Positions 1 through 8,820 are shown, numbered from the stretch's first letter. The stretch: 64,000 nucleotides of DNA from Streptomyces sp. P3 (GCF_003032475.1 NZ_CP028369.1:8928001-8992000), one strand, 5' to 3'. Made by a program: numbers and translations. The notes: generated by a model from the sequence alone, not told the origin.

Positions 1-279
1 CGGGAGCATCGTCTCCTCCACGTCGGGCGTGCGGTGCGGGATCGTCATCACCGCCCGGCCGCCCGGCCGCCCGCCTGACCGGGCGTCGGCCCGGCCGAGG
101 TCCGCTCCTCGGCAGGCTGCTCGCTCATCCGCTCGAGAACTTTCTCGGCGACGGTGAGTTCGTCGCGCTCGGCCCGGACCCCCGCCGGCTGCTCGGCCAG
201 CTGCTCTTCGAGTTCGTCCGGTTCCGCACGCCGCGCGGTGATCCGTTCCAGCAGTTCGGGATCCGTACACCGGATCGCA
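1..279 (-). pseudogene. IS-associated coiled-coil protein, 5' part, frameshifted
   Basis: Read on the minus strand, the frame gives TDPELLERITARR, then a Glu/Leu-rich coiled coil (DELEEQLAEQ, AERDELTVAEKVLERM) ending at GGRAAGR and a stop. In the next frame the reading continues as VMTIPHRTPDVEETML to the window edge. The shift coincides with an extra 8-bp unit at 51-74. I know this kind of protein (coiled coil plus winged helix) as a neighbour of IS5-type transposases in Streptomyces, and two relatives lie in this window (4570-5115, 13952-14350). No start codon is visible upstream of TDPELL. Function unknown. Confidence 0.5.
51..74. repeat. 8-bp tandem repeat causing a frameshift
   Basis: CCGCCCGG occurs twice head to tail (51-58, 59-66) followed by a near copy (67-74). 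Removing one 8-bp unit rejoins the two reading frames of the coiled-coil gene that overlaps it, so slippage duplication is the likely cause of the frameshift. Confidence 0.6.
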
Positions 280-424
280 GAAGGCCGTCGGCCCGCCGTG
301 AGCAGGAACCGGCAAGCCGCCCGCTGACGGACGATCTACAGCCCAGACTCCCGCCCATGACCAGCACGAGCGCCCCGGAACACGGTCACACCAGCCCTGC
401 TGACCAGCGATTTTCAGGTTGGCG

Positions 425-600
425 GAGGCTCACTCCCGCGCACCGACCGCACCGGTGCGCGCACCACCGCGCTGAGTGGAGGCGCACCGGATGGGCTCGG
501 TGCGTCTCCACCGCACCGGATCGGTGCGCTCGGCCGCACCGGTGTGCGCCCACCCGGTGCGGTGGTGCGGTCAGCGGTGCAGAGCCGCCACGTTCTCCAC
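425..600. repeat. Cluster of GCACCGG / CCGGTGC words
   Basis: About nine copies of GCACCGG or its complement, some joined as the palindrome GCACCGGTGC, fall within about 175 bp that hold no convincing gene. Spacing is irregular. They could be iterons or operators, or simply local sequence bias; nothing nearby (no intact rep gene) decides this. Confidence 0.35.
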
Positions 601-716
601 CGCTGGCGGGTCCTGCTCGGCGAGAGCGGTCACGACCCGCACCGGGCGGTTGCTTCGCCCGCGTCGTGAACGCTTACGACAGAGCCACCACTGCGATCGG
701 CTCGTTGTGCGGCCTG

Positions 717-1124
717 TCAACGGGCCCGCGCCGCCTGTTCATCGCGTAGCGCCTGCAGAGCCTGGACGGCGTCCGTGGGGGCGTTGGCGAGGATCTGGCC
801 GACGAAGTGCGCGATAGTGCGGGCGATCCCCGGCGCGGCAGTCGCGGGGGCGTGCGTGGCTTACTCGCGGATCGCCGTCGGGTAGGTGACGCCGACCTAG
901 TCCAGGACGAAGGCGTGGGCGCAGGGGGCGGAGTCGTCGGGCGGTGCGGTCACGGGGAAGACGACCGGTTCCGCGATGCCCGGCAGTAATCCCGGCAGCT
1001 GCTCTGCCTCGGGCGCGAGCTGCGCCGCGGTGGCGCCGTCTGCGGCCTCCACCGCCGGGACGTGATCGAAGCCGTGCTGGACCAGGTGCGGGGGCAGTGA
1101 GGGAACGATCGGGGACATGGGCAT
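717..1124 (-). pseudogene. Decayed hypothetical gene with two in-frame stops
   Basis: From ATG at 1124 the minus strand reads MPMSPIVPSLPPHLVQHGF and onward as ordinary protein, hits TAG at 895-897 and TAA at 859-861, then continues in the same frame with protein-like sequence (IARTIAHFVGQILANA, VQALQALRDEQAAR) to a final TGA at 717-719. Composition on both sides of the stops is similar, which suggests one gene of about 135 codons that has decayed. I do not recognise the family. Confidence 0.35.
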
Positions 1125-1409
1125 CTGTGGACGTACGGGGGCCGGCCCGGTTGTCCCCGCAGCCAGGTGTGACCGGAAGGCTCTGGCCGGCAATCAGTGT
1201 CTCGCCTGTCCACTCGCCGAAGAACACGATCGGCCAAACGTGTTCGGTCGTCCCTGCAGGTCGACGTGGCTGACGGGTGACCAGAGTCGCCCAGTGAATT
1301 TCGTATTGCGCAGCATGTTGCGTATCAAGCAATGGCGGGTTCATGATTGCCGCGTTTGACGGGGTGTTCGGACGGCCCGGTGTTCGGACCTCGTTACCAG
1401 GGAGGCCAG

Positions 1410-2537
1410 ATGGCAGCACGCAGGGGAAGACGGTTCGGTCTGTCGGCGATGGGCAGCGCACTGGCGGTGCTGCTGATCGCGAGCGTCGTCGGGCTGTGGC
1501 CACCCCAGGAAGCGACGGCGGCGAGCCCGCACGGGAAGGCCGTGGTGGACCAGCTGCGCCACTGGCCCGCTCCGGTCGCCGAGAAGCTCGGCCAGGTCAT
1601 CGCGGACCACGCCCACCAGGGCGAGTACGCGGTCTTCGACGCCGACAACACCACCTACCGCTACGACCTGGAGGAGTCCCTGCTCCCCTACCTGGAGATG
1701 CGGGGCAAGCTCAAGCGCTCCACGATGGACCCGTCCCTGAGGCTCATCCCCTTCAAGGACACGAAGCACCACAAGGAGAGCCTCTACAGCTACTACAACC
1801 GGCTCTGCGAGATCGACGACCAGGTCTGCTACCCCTGGGTCGCCCAGGTCTTCTCCGGATTCACGCTGAAGCAGCTCAAGGGGTACGTCGACGACCTCCT
1901 GGCGTACGGCAAGCCCGTCCCGGCCGAGTACTACGACGGTGACCGACTGACGCAGACCCAGGTGCAGCCGCCGCAGTTCTACCGGGGCATGCAGGAGCTG
2001 TACCACGTCCTGCGGGACAACGGCATCGAGGTCTACGTCGTCAGCGCCGCCGGCGAGGAGCTGGTCCGGGACGTCCTGTCCGACCCCGCACACGGCTACG
2101 GCGCCGAGCCCCAGAACGTGATCGGCGTCTCCATGCTGCTCAAGGACCCGGTCACGGGGAAGCTCACCACCGCCCGCAAGGAGATCTCCGAGGGCCGCTA
2201 CGACCCGCGTGAACTGGCCGACGACAAGCTGACCTCGAGCCTGTGGGCCCCGCTGACCTGGTTCCAGGGCAAGCCCGCCGCCATCAGCACGTACATCGAC
2301 CAGTGGCGCAAGCCGATCCTGGTCGCGGGCGACACTCCGGTCAGCGACGGCCCCATGCTCTTCCAGTCCCTCGACGTGGAGCACGGCGGTGCCAGGATCT
2401 GGGTGAACCGCAAGGACAAGTACCTCACGCAGATCCAGGACATGCAGAAGGCGAACGCGGCCCGGCAGGAGGAGCTCGGCCAGCCGGTGACCGCCGACAA
2501 GAACTGGCTCGTGGTCAAGCCGGACGAGATCCGCTGA
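1410..2537 (+). CDS. Secreted HAD-family phosphatase (phosphorylcholine phosphatase-like)
   Basis: A 375-aa protein. The ATG at 1410 has GGAGG a few bases upstream; an in-frame start at 1347 has none. Residues 1-38 form a signal peptide (Arg-rich start, hydrophobic run ALAVLLIASVVGLW, then Ala-x-Ala). The HAD nucleophile motif FDADNT gives Asp77 and Asp79, and a Ser-type motif II appears in EVYVVSAAGEE. DADNT-type secreted HAD enzymes include phosphorylcholine phosphatases, which release choline from phosphorylcholine outside the cell; the substrate here is an inference. The gene stands alone, with a 16-bp GC palindrome 45 bp after the stop. Confidence 0.85.
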   Translation: MAARRGRRFGLSAMGSALAVLLIASVVGLWPPQEATAASPHGKAVVDQLRHWPAPVAEKLGQVIADHAHQGEYAVFDADNTTYRYDLEESLLPYLEMRGKLKRSTMDPSLRLIPFKDTKHHKESLYSYYNRLCEIDDQVCYPWVAQVFSGFTLKQLKGYVDDLLAYGKPVPAEYYDGDRLTQTQVQPPQFYRGMQELYHVLRDNGIEVYVVSAAGEELVRDVLSDPAHGYGAEPQNVIGVSMLLKDPVTGKLTTARKEISEGRYDPRELADDKLTSSLWAPLTWFQGKPAAISTYIDQWRKPILVAGDTPVSDGPMLFQSLDVEHGGARIWVNRKDKYLTQIQDMQKANAARQEELGQPVTADKNWLVVKPDEIR

Positions 2538-2581
2538 CCCACGGCCGCACCACTACCGCACATCGACCGCACCACGACCCA

Positions 2582-2597
2582 CCCCGGCCGGCCGGGG
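2582..2597. terminator. GC palindrome after the HAD phosphatase gene
   Basis: CCCCGGCCGGCCGGGG is a perfect 16-bp palindrome 45 bp downstream of the phosphatase stop codon. It may act as a terminator, but it has no loop and no T-run, so the call is weak. Confidence 0.3.
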
Positions 2598-2701
2598 CTC
2601 GGCGTCAGCCCTCCGTGCGGCTGGGCAGTCGTCAGCCCGGGCGGGGGAAGTGTCAGGTGTAGCCGTTCGGGTAGCGCACCCGCTGGAGCGCGCCTGACAC
2701 C

Positions 2702-3377
2702 TGGTGCGGCGACAAGAAGCGCCTGCCCGTCCTGCTGGTGTTCAACCGCATCGGCGAGCGCAACCCCAACCGCATCTTCCCGCGCCTGCAAGAGATGACC
2801 CGTCAACTGTGCCAGGGGCAGCGGCATACGGGCTTCCACGACTACTACGGGAGCATTCCGATCATCGTGACTGGGCTGAAGAACCTGCGCGAGCACGGTC
2901 CGAAAGGATCGGTTTTCCTCCGCTTCGGCCGCGACCACACGCAGCCCCCTGCGGGAGGCGATCGGCAATCCCCGCTGTGAGGTGGCCGATGCCCGTGCCC
3001 GCGTAGTGGTCAGGGTCCGGGAGGAGGAGTTCCAGGCACAGGCGCGCCGGGCGGCTCAGGAGCAGGCGGCGAAGCAGGCAGCCGAGCGGGAGGCCCGTCG
3101 TCCCGTCTGCACCGGCTGCGGGGCGAAGTTCACCGACGAACGGTGGGAGGCGGCACAGGGACAGGCGAAGGACTGGGGAGCCTCGAAGGACTCCCACCCG
3201 CATTTGTGTGACAGTTGCAAGCACGCAGCGCAGCCCGGGCCGCCGACGGGTGTCTGGGCGGCGGTGCGGGGTGTCGGCGTGCCGGGCCTGGATCGCGGTG
3301 GTGGTGGGCGTCGCCCGCTGGGGGTCGGGCCGGACCTCGTGGTGTCTGCCTCCAGCCAGGTGTGGAAACCGGCGTAG
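2702..3377 (+). pseudogene. Replication-relaxation-like protein, C-terminal remnant
   Basis: Frame one reads WCGDKKRLPVLLVFNRIGER through GSVFLRFGRDHTQPP and stops at 2980. Frame two picks up LREAIGNPRCEVADARARV, a Lys/Arg/Glu-rich helix and a zinc-binding CTGCGAKF...CDSCK pair. Dropping one C from the run at 2945-2949 fuses them. A Trp-rich start, the LRFGR motif and a closing Cys-pair ribbon resemble the C termini of replication-relaxation proteins found on actinobacterial plasmids and integrative elements. The N-terminal half is missing. Confidence 0.45.
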
Positions 3378-3735
3378 AGGTGGGTTGCCGGGGGCGGGTG
3401 AGCGCGTTCCCCGGCGGGGTCAGTGCTCCGGTGAGAGGGCCGGGAGTCGTCGGCGAGGCAACGCTGGCGGAGCGGTGGGGGTGTGGGCTGTGGTGTTGTG
3501 GGCCCTGCGGGTGGGTGTGGGTCGGGTGTGTCAGTGTCGGGTGCGGTCGTTGGTCTGGTTTCCGGTCGCGTCGCCGGGCGGGCTTTCCGGCATGAGGTGA
3601 GGGGGGTTGTCGGGGAGTGTGGTGCGGGTGGTTCGGTCGGGGGTGACCCGTTCCGTTGTTTCGGTTTCCAGCATGAGCTGTGGTGTGGTGTGTTGGTCGT
3701 GGCGGCGTTCGGTGTTGGTGTGTGCTGGGGGTGTG
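3378..3735. other. Gene-poor G/T-rich stretch
   Basis: The plus strand is strongly G/T-biased. Open frames here look like low-complexity Gly/Val/Arg strings. A 47-codon minus-strand frame (starting MLETETTERV near 3673) has no ribosome site. I see no supported gene. Confidence 0.4.
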
Positions 3736-3951
3736 TTATTCGGCGACGCAGGTATAGCCGGTCCAGGTGTAGACGTGGAGTTGTTGGTCGTTGTTGTGGG
3801 TGATGGTGGTGTGGGTGGGTTCGAAGTGTTCGTAGCGGTTGCCTTTGAGGAGTTTGATTTTGGTGGTGGTGTCGGCGATGTAGCGGATGCGGTCTTCGTC
3901 GGTGAGTTGGAAGGCGGGTCCGCCTTTGAGTATGGCGTTGGGTTGGTTCAT
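3736..3951 (-). CDS. DUF5988 family protein
   Basis: A 71-aa protein. It reads MNQPNAILKGGPAF, then RIRYIAD, KLLKGNRYEHFEP and the end WTGYTCVAE. The LKGGPA start, the NRYEHF core and a Trp-Thr-x-x-x-x-Val/Ile-Ala-Glu end are the pattern I associate with DUF5988, small actinobacterial proteins often found near specialised-metabolite genes; no activity is known. AAAGGAG lies 8 bases before the ATG, giving a clear start. Codons are C/A-ending (AAA, GAA, CAA), unlike the G/C-ending norm around it, suggesting recent arrival. Seven copies of a hexamer lie immediately upstream of the ribosome site. Confidence 0.65.
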   Translation of the reverse strand: MNQPNAILKGGPAFQLTDEDRIRYIADTTTKIKLLKGNRYEHFEPTHTTITHNNDQQLHVYTWTGYTCVAE

Positions 3952-3965
3952 GGGGTGTCTCCTTT

Positions 3966-4007
3966 GGGTGCGGGTGCGGGTGCGGGTGCGGGTGCGGGTG
4001 CGGGTGC
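3966..4007. repeat. (GGGTGC)7 hexanucleotide repeat in a 5' leader
   Basis: Seven perfect head-to-tail copies of GGGTGC, starting directly upstream of the ribosome site of the DUF5988 gene, so they would be in its untranslated leader. Such arrays change copy number by slippage, which would alter leader length. Confidence 0.9.
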
Positions 4008-4072
4008 GGGGTGTGGGGTGTGGGTCTGCTTTGGTTGTGGGGGTGTTGTGGTGTGAGCAGGATAGGAGGGGG

Positions 4073-4102
4073 TCCTAAACCGGTTCTTAAGGAACCGTCT
4101 AA
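4073..4102 (-). promoter_or_regulatory. Putative promoter of the DUF5988 gene with palindromic spacer
   Basis: On the minus strand, TTAGAC (4102-4097) and TTAGGA (4078-4073) are separated by 18 bp and point to the DUF5988 gene. The spacer carries GGTTC and GAACC arms (4082-4086, 4092-4096). Both hexamers are imperfect matches to the housekeeping consensus. A palindrome between -35 and -10 is a usual binding position for activators such as MerR proteins, but no candidate regulator lies next to it. Confidence 0.4.
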
Positions 4103-4129
4103 ACTGGGTTTATCACTAGGCTGGCGGCC

Positions 4130-4260
4130 GTGATGGCGATGGTGGGGCGTCTGGTGCCGGACGGTTTGCGGGAGTTGTTCCAGCGAGTGGCGCCAGCTGC
4201 TCCGGTGTGGTCCCCGGGGAGTTGGCCGAGCCGGGTGGGGGTGTGGCGGGCGCTAGTGTG
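4130..4260 (+). pseudogene. IS5-type transposase, N-terminal scrap
   Basis: MVGRLVPDGLRELFQRVAP matches the standard N terminus of actinobacterial IS5-type transposases (LVPDxLWELxxxxxP). The reading dissolves after about 40 residues. It is in the same orientation as the coiled-coil/winged-helix gene at 4570, which may be what remains of the same element. Confidence 0.6.
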
Positions 4261-4569
4261 GCTTTATGGCGTGGGTTCACCGTCTGGGCGTATGAGCGTT
4301 CATGGCACTGGCGTTGATCGTGATGGTGAGTTGTGGGTTCGGCGTTTTCATCCGTCGGGGGGTGCGGGGGTGCGGGGGTGAGGGGGTGCGGTTGGTGTGT
4401 CTTCTGCATGCGGGTGGGACGGCGTCGGTCTTCTTCTCTTAGAAGCCGTTGTCTTTCCGGATGTGATCACTGAGTTTCCGCTGCTCAGGCATGGTTCCGG
4501 TGTCGTCGTGGGAGCGTTCGGGCGATCAGTTCGTCCTGGATGATGCGGAGGTGGCCGGTGGCGTCGGTG
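4261..4569. other. No recognisable gene
   Basis: Probable remains of the inside of the IS element whose transposase start lies at 4130. No frame has a recognisable domain. Confidence 0.4.
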
Positions 4570-5115
4570 ATGGGGTTGCTGGAGGAGCGGGAGGCCGTTG
4601 CCCGGGTGCGGGTGGAGGAACTTCAGGTGGAGGCGGACCGGATCTTGTCCGAACTCGCCGCGGCCGAGGCGGTGTTGGAACGCCGGGCGATCGCTCGGGC
4701 GGAGCTGGCCGAGGCCCTGGCCGCCCCTGGTGATGCGGCGGATGCGGCCGTGCGGGAGGCGCCAGAACCGGTGCCGGAGACCACAGCGGTGAAGGTCCCG
4801 GTTGCGGGGTCGATCGTGCCGCACTTCGGGGAGGGGACGACGGTGGAGGCGCTCGCGCCGGATTACCGGCGGATCGTGGAGGTGGTGGAGTCCGGTCCGG
4901 GAGGCGGTGAGGGGGTGCCGGCGAAGGAGATCGCGTCCGGGCTGGGGCTGGAGTTGGTGCCGGCGAAGATCGAGGGGGTGCGGTCCAAGGCGAGGCGCCT
5001 GGCCGAGCGGGGCTGGCTGGCGGTGTCGCCGTCTGGACGGTTCACGCCGCGGCAGTCCACTGTGACCGCTCCTGCCGGGGCCGGGAGGCTGTCCGGGCAA
5101 GACGGCGGCTCATGA
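4570..5115 (+). CDS. IS-associated coiled-coil plus winged-helix protein
   Basis: A 181-aa protein from ATG 4570 (an in-frame ATG at 4540 is possible; neither has a strong ribosome site). Residues 1-50 form a coiled coil (LLEEREAVARVRVEELQ, ILSELAAAEAVLERR). A Pro/Glu-rich linker follows, then residues 100-165 read like a winged helix: YRRIVEVVES, VPAKEIASGLGL, VRSKARRLAERGWL, SGRFTPRQ. The family is a frequent neighbour of IS5-type transposases, and relatives lie at 1-279 and 13952-14350. The last 25 codons overlap the end of the convergent transposase gene, so the IS may have replaced the natural C terminus. Likely DNA-binding; function unknown. Confidence 0.6.
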   Translation: MGLLEEREAVARVRVEELQVEADRILSELAAAEAVLERRAIARAELAEALAAPGDAADAAVREAPEPVPETTAVKVPVAGSIVPHFGEGTTVEALAPDYRRIVEVVESGPGGGEGVPAKEIASGLGLELVPAKIEGVRSKARRLAERGWLAVSPSGRFTPRQSTVTAPAGAGRLSGQDGGS

Positions 5116-5878
5116 GCATGGCCTGCGAGAAGTAGATGAACGCCTCGCTGGAGGCGGGCAGTGTCTCGAAGTCGCGCACCAGGCGCCGCGAGCGCATCAG
5201 CCATCCCAGGGTGCGCTCGACCACCCACCTTCTCGGCAGCACCACGAACCCCTTCATGTCGTCGCTGCGTTTGACGATCTCCAGCGTGAGCTGGAGTTTC
5301 TCCTTCGCCCAGTCGACCAGGCAGCCGGTGTAGCCGCCGTCGGCCCACACCAGCGTGATCGTGCGGAACCGCGCCCGCAGATGGGGCAGCATGACGCGGG
5401 CGGCCTGCCGGTCGGTCACGTGTCCGGCCGTCACCAGCACCATCAAGACGAGGCCGATGCTGTCCGTGATGACGTGCCGGCGCCTTCCGTTGATCTTCTT
5501 GCCGCCGTCGTAGCCGCGTGAGGCGGCGGGCACCGAGGAGGCGCCCTTCACCGACTGCGAGTCGATGATCGCTGCCGTCGGCTCTGGCTGACGGCCCTCG
5601 GCCTCACGGACCCTTCCGCGCAGCCGGTCGTGGAACTCCCGGGCCAGGCCCGCCCGTCGCCACCTGCGAAAGTAGGCGTACACGCGGTCCCATGCCGGGT
5701 AATCGACAGGCAGGGAGCGCCACTTGATCCCATTGTCGGTGACGTAGAAGATCGCGTCCAGCATCTGCCGGTGGCAGTAGCCCTCCGGCTGTCCGCCCCG
5801 GCCCTCCAGCCAGGCCGGGACCGGCATCGCGTCGCGCACCACCGCCCATTCCTCATCCGTCATGTCGGAGGGATACAC
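5042..5878 (-). mobile_element. IS5-type transposase, apparently intact
   Basis: A 278-aa DDE transposase. The GTG at 5878 is preceded by GAGAGG and gives the family start YPSDMTDEEWAVV; the open frame runs on to 6076 but without family-like sequence. Catalytic residues fit Asp106 (IIDSQSVK), Asp180 (WADGGYTG) and Glu221 (RWVVERTLGWLMR). Length is normal for single-frame IS5 members related to IS427/IS1031. I could not define the terminal inverted repeats. It is the only transposase in the window that looks complete. Confidence 0.9.
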
Positions 5879-6132
5879 CGGCGCCCTCTCCGGGCGGTCG
5901 GCCGCGTTCCCGAACCGGTGAGCGAGGCAATCGCACGCCGACACGCGGGAGTTGGACGGGAACAGGTCCGTCACGCAAGACTGGGACAACAGGGCCTCCT
6001 GGCGCTCGAGTTGGCTTCGCAACCCTCGTGCTGCACCGGAGGTCCTGCTTTCATGCGCCCGCGCGGCCAAGATCACTCGACCTGGGACCCCGTTCGATCA
6101 GAACCGCGCTCATGATCGATAGGCATACGGCT

Positions 6133-6745
6133 TCTTATGCGCGGGTTCTCTCGGCATGCGCGGATGTGTTGGCGGTGCAGTATCCCGGGCGTCAGGATCG
6201 GCGTCATGAGCCGGCGTTGACGTCGGTGGGTGTTTGGCGGACCGGGTCTTCGAGGTGTTGCGGCCTTTCGGCGATCTGCCGGTGGTGTTGTTCGGTCACA
6301 GGATGGGCGGGATCCTCGGGTTCGAGGTCGCTCGGCGGATGGAGCGGGCGGGCTGGCCGCCGTTGGGGCTGATCGTGTCCGGGCGTCGTCCTCCTGACGT
6401 GGATGCCGTGGACGATGTGCACACGCGTGGCGATCAGGCGTTGATCGCGGAGATGAGCGCGTTGTCGGGCACGGATCCGGGGGTGTTGGCCGACGAAGAG
6501 GTTCTGCGGATGGTGCTGTCGGCGCTGCGTGCGGATTTCACCGCCGTCGAGACCTACCGTTACCGGCCGGACGGTCCGGGGGTTCCGCTGAGCTGCCCGT
6601 TGAGCGTGTTGACGGGGAAGTCCGATCCGCGGGTCGGCGTGGAGCAGGCGATGGCGTGGCGGGACTTCACCAGCGGTCCGTTCACGTTCCGCAGTTCCCG
6701 GGCGGGCATTTCTTCCTGACTCCGCAGCAGGACGCCGTCAGGCTC
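6133..6745 (+). pseudogene. Type II thioesterase, decayed
   Basis: Pieces in three frames make one thioesterase: DVLAVQYPGRQDRRHEP, then LADRVFEVLRPFG to TGKSDPRVGVEQAMAWRDF, then FPGGHFFLTPQQDAV. Frameshifts fall near 6230 and 6690. The nucleophile elbow reads GHRMGG where the family has GHSMG, so the catalytic Ser is Arg. Type II thioesterases remove wrong acyl groups from polyketide or peptide synthases; no such synthase is present, so this looks like a stray relic of a biosynthetic cluster. Confidence 0.75.
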
Positions 6746-6857
6746 GGCTGGGCGCGTCGGTCACCGCTGCGCCGCCGCGTCGTGGCGGGCTGCTCCTCGT
6801 TCTCGCGGTGGATCCGGCGAAGCCGCTCGGCGCGGCAAGGCACTGCACGACGGGACG

Positions 6858-7214
6858 ATGTTCGCCCGCAACACCTGGCTCACCCGGTGGGCGTTCGACA
6901 TTCTGGGTTCCGACGATCAGTTCCGTCTCTACGAGTTGGAGGACCTGGTCCTCGACCGGGACATGGTCTGGCCGGGATGCGAGGGAACCCTGACGGACTT
7001 CGGCTGGGGGTTCCTCGGGGACATCGAGAAGCACGCGAAACAGCGCATCGACATGCTCGCGCACTTCGAGCAGAGTCTGTCGCCGGACGACTTCCTTGTC
7101 TTCGCCAGCGCACCATGGTTCGGGGCCCGCGACGACCACTACGGGATGCCGAGGTGGCCTGCCTGCGTGGAGGCAGCGGTGTGTCGGCTGCGCGGCAAGG
7201 ACGAGGAGTTCTGA
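6858..7214 (+). CDS. Hypothetical protein (118 aa)
   Basis: Starts MFARNTWLTRWAFDILGSDD and is rich in acidic and aromatic residues, with convincing coding composition but no motif I know. The ribosome site is weak, and the ATG lies within decayed sequence, so it may itself be truncated at the 5' end. A second small frame begins 4 bases after the stop, suggesting a coupled pair. Confidence 0.45.
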   Translation: MFARNTWLTRWAFDILGSDDQFRLYELEDLVLDRDMVWPGCEGTLTDFGWGFLGDIEKHAKQRIDMLAHFEQSLSPDDFLVFASAPWFGARDDHYGMPRWPACVEAAVCRLRGKDEEF

Positions 7215-7217
7215 CGC

Positions 7218-7385
7218 GTGGAGGGCGACTGGATGACCCAGATGGGCCCAGCTCCGGCTGCCGTCACCGCGGACCTCGAGGCGACCCGGGAACTGCTGCT
7301 GGAGTCGCCGTGGAAACTGGGTGCCGAGAACCTGGACTGGTTTGCCTGGAACCCGATCCTGCGACCACGCTGCACGCAGGCATAG
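7218..7385 (+). CDS. Small hypothetical protein (55 aa)
   Basis: GTG at 7218 follows the stop of the upstream hypothetical gene by 3 bases. The frame reads VEGDWMTQMGP, then DLEATRELLLESPWKLGAE and LDWFAWNPILRP. Codon bias is typical of the region. No family recognised; an internal ATG at 7233 is an alternative start. Confidence 0.35.
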   Translation: MEGDWMTQMGPAPAAVTADLEATRELLLESPWKLGAENLDWFAWNPILRPRCTQA

Positions 7386-7836
7386 GCGGGCGTGCAACGT
7401 TCGGTCTGTGCCGAAGCCACGGGACGTATTGGCTCGCCGCACTTGCTGCCCTGCCGGGGGCGTCGAGTGATGATCAACCCGCAGGCCACATGACCGCGGA
7501 GCCAGCAGCGGAGAGCTGAGTTGTCTGGGCAGGCCATCGCCGCTTTCCTCACCAGGCGCCGCCAGCCGCGAGGGCCTGCGATTCGAGGCGCGCTCCCTGG
7601 CGCTCGTGACGCTGTTCCGTGCTCATCGTCGCCCACGAGAGTGACCGACGGAGGCGAGCTCGCGGCGGCTGGGCGGGTGGTGCCAGGACGGGATCGGGGT
7701 GGCGTCGACGCCGATGTCGCTTCCCCGCGCTCGCTGAACGCCAGCCCGTCGCGCACCCGCAGCAGCGCCGTCCACGAGGCGGATCTCGCCGCGTGGAACG
7801 GACGCGGCCATCGCCGTGCAGGGCCTCGATCGAGCA
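7386..7836. other. No supported gene
   Basis: Open frames on both strands are short and compositionally poor. I recognise no domain, RNA or repeat. Confidence 0.4.
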
Positions 7837-8820
7837 TCAGGTCTCATGCCGCCCTCTCGCAGCGGGCGGTTCGGCGGTGCTGACGTCCAGGACCGTCACG
7901 CCCAGCACGTGCATCGGCTCGACGCTGACCTCCAGCAGCACTCGCGTGATGATGAACGGGGAGCCGGAACAGGCGTGTTCCTCCCCCCGGGCTCTCCAGC
8001 GGATTCGGCTGGGCACCCACAGCCTGTCGTCGACGTGATAGGCCAGAGGTCTGCCGAGCCGGCCGTCGAAGGCCAGGGGACCCGTGCCGGGCGCCGGGAA
8101 GTCCGGGGCGAAAGGTCGCGCAGGTCCCGTGAGTACGGCTGCCTGCACCTGCTGGGCAACCGGCTCCGACCGCGCCAGAAGGTTCAAGTCCTCGGCGCTT
8201 ACCGTCACTTTGGTGCCCCAACGCTTCAACAGCGCGGGAATGCCGTCCTGCATCAGACCCAGGAAGAGTGATCTGTCCGTGCCCAGACGATGTTGTGCTT
8301 CTGCACGCAGGTCGGGGTGGAACGCGGTGCGCGCGGCGAAGTTCTGGTTGCCGGAGAGGAACCAGAGCATCTGGTTGCGGTCTTCGAAGGCGGCGAGCAG
8401 GGTCAGCCAGACCACGGTGTCCCGGATGCCGTGGGCTTCGGCCTTGCCGTCGTCTCCGTCGCCCGATGCGGCGCGGGCGGGGAGACGGCGTTCGGCCACT
8501 CGGTCCAAGGCCTCCTCCGCGGCGCCTTCGGGCGTCGGCAGGATCGCGAAGAACGCGTGGAGAGCCTCACGTCGGCGGCGGGCGGCGTCTTGCGGTGAGT
8601 GCCCCGTCGGCTGCCGGGCCTCGAAGCGGTGGTGCGCGAGGTGCTCGGTCGCCACTGCCTGGGGCACTGCGAGGGTGTGCCCGTGCAGGTGAGCCGTCGT
8701 GTGCAGCATCCTGAACACGCCCCCGTCAGGGAAGCCGGCCAGTTCAAGCTGGTCGGTGTCGAGGACGATCAGTGCCCCTCGGTCCGTGTCGGGCAGATAT
8801 GGGTTGGTCATGCGTCCCAT
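7837..8820 (-). CDS. PIN-like domain protein (DUF4935-like)
   Basis: A 327-aa protein; GGGGAG lies 8 bases before ATG 8820. The N terminus reads ALIVLDTDQLELAG, then a conserved-looking core GIRDTVVWLTLLAAFEDRNQ and LWFLSGNQNFAARTAFHPDL. An early Asp after a beta strand, an RDxxxW element and a late polar pair after a strand fit PIN-like nuclease folds of the DUF4935 type, which cut RNA using clustered acidic residues. The C-terminal 100 residues look like a separate substrate or regulatory domain. No antitoxin-sized partner is adjacent, so a toxin role is not supported. Confidence 0.5.
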   Translation of the reverse strand: MGRMTNPYLPDTDRGALIVLDTDQLELAGFPDGGVFRMLHTTAHLHGHTLAVPQAVATEHLAHHRFEARQPTGHSPQDAARRRREALHAFFAILPTPEGAAEEALDRVAERRLPARAASGDGDDGKAEAHGIRDTVVWLTLLAAFEDRNQMLWFLSGNQNFAARTAFHPDLRAEAQHRLGTDRSLFLGLMQDGIPALLKRWGTKVTVSAEDLNLLARSEPVAQQVQAAVLTGPARPFAPDFPAPGTGPLAFDGRLGRPLAYHVDDRLWVPSRIRWRARGEEHACSGSPFIITRVLLEVSVEPMHVLGVTVLDVSTAEPPAARGRHET

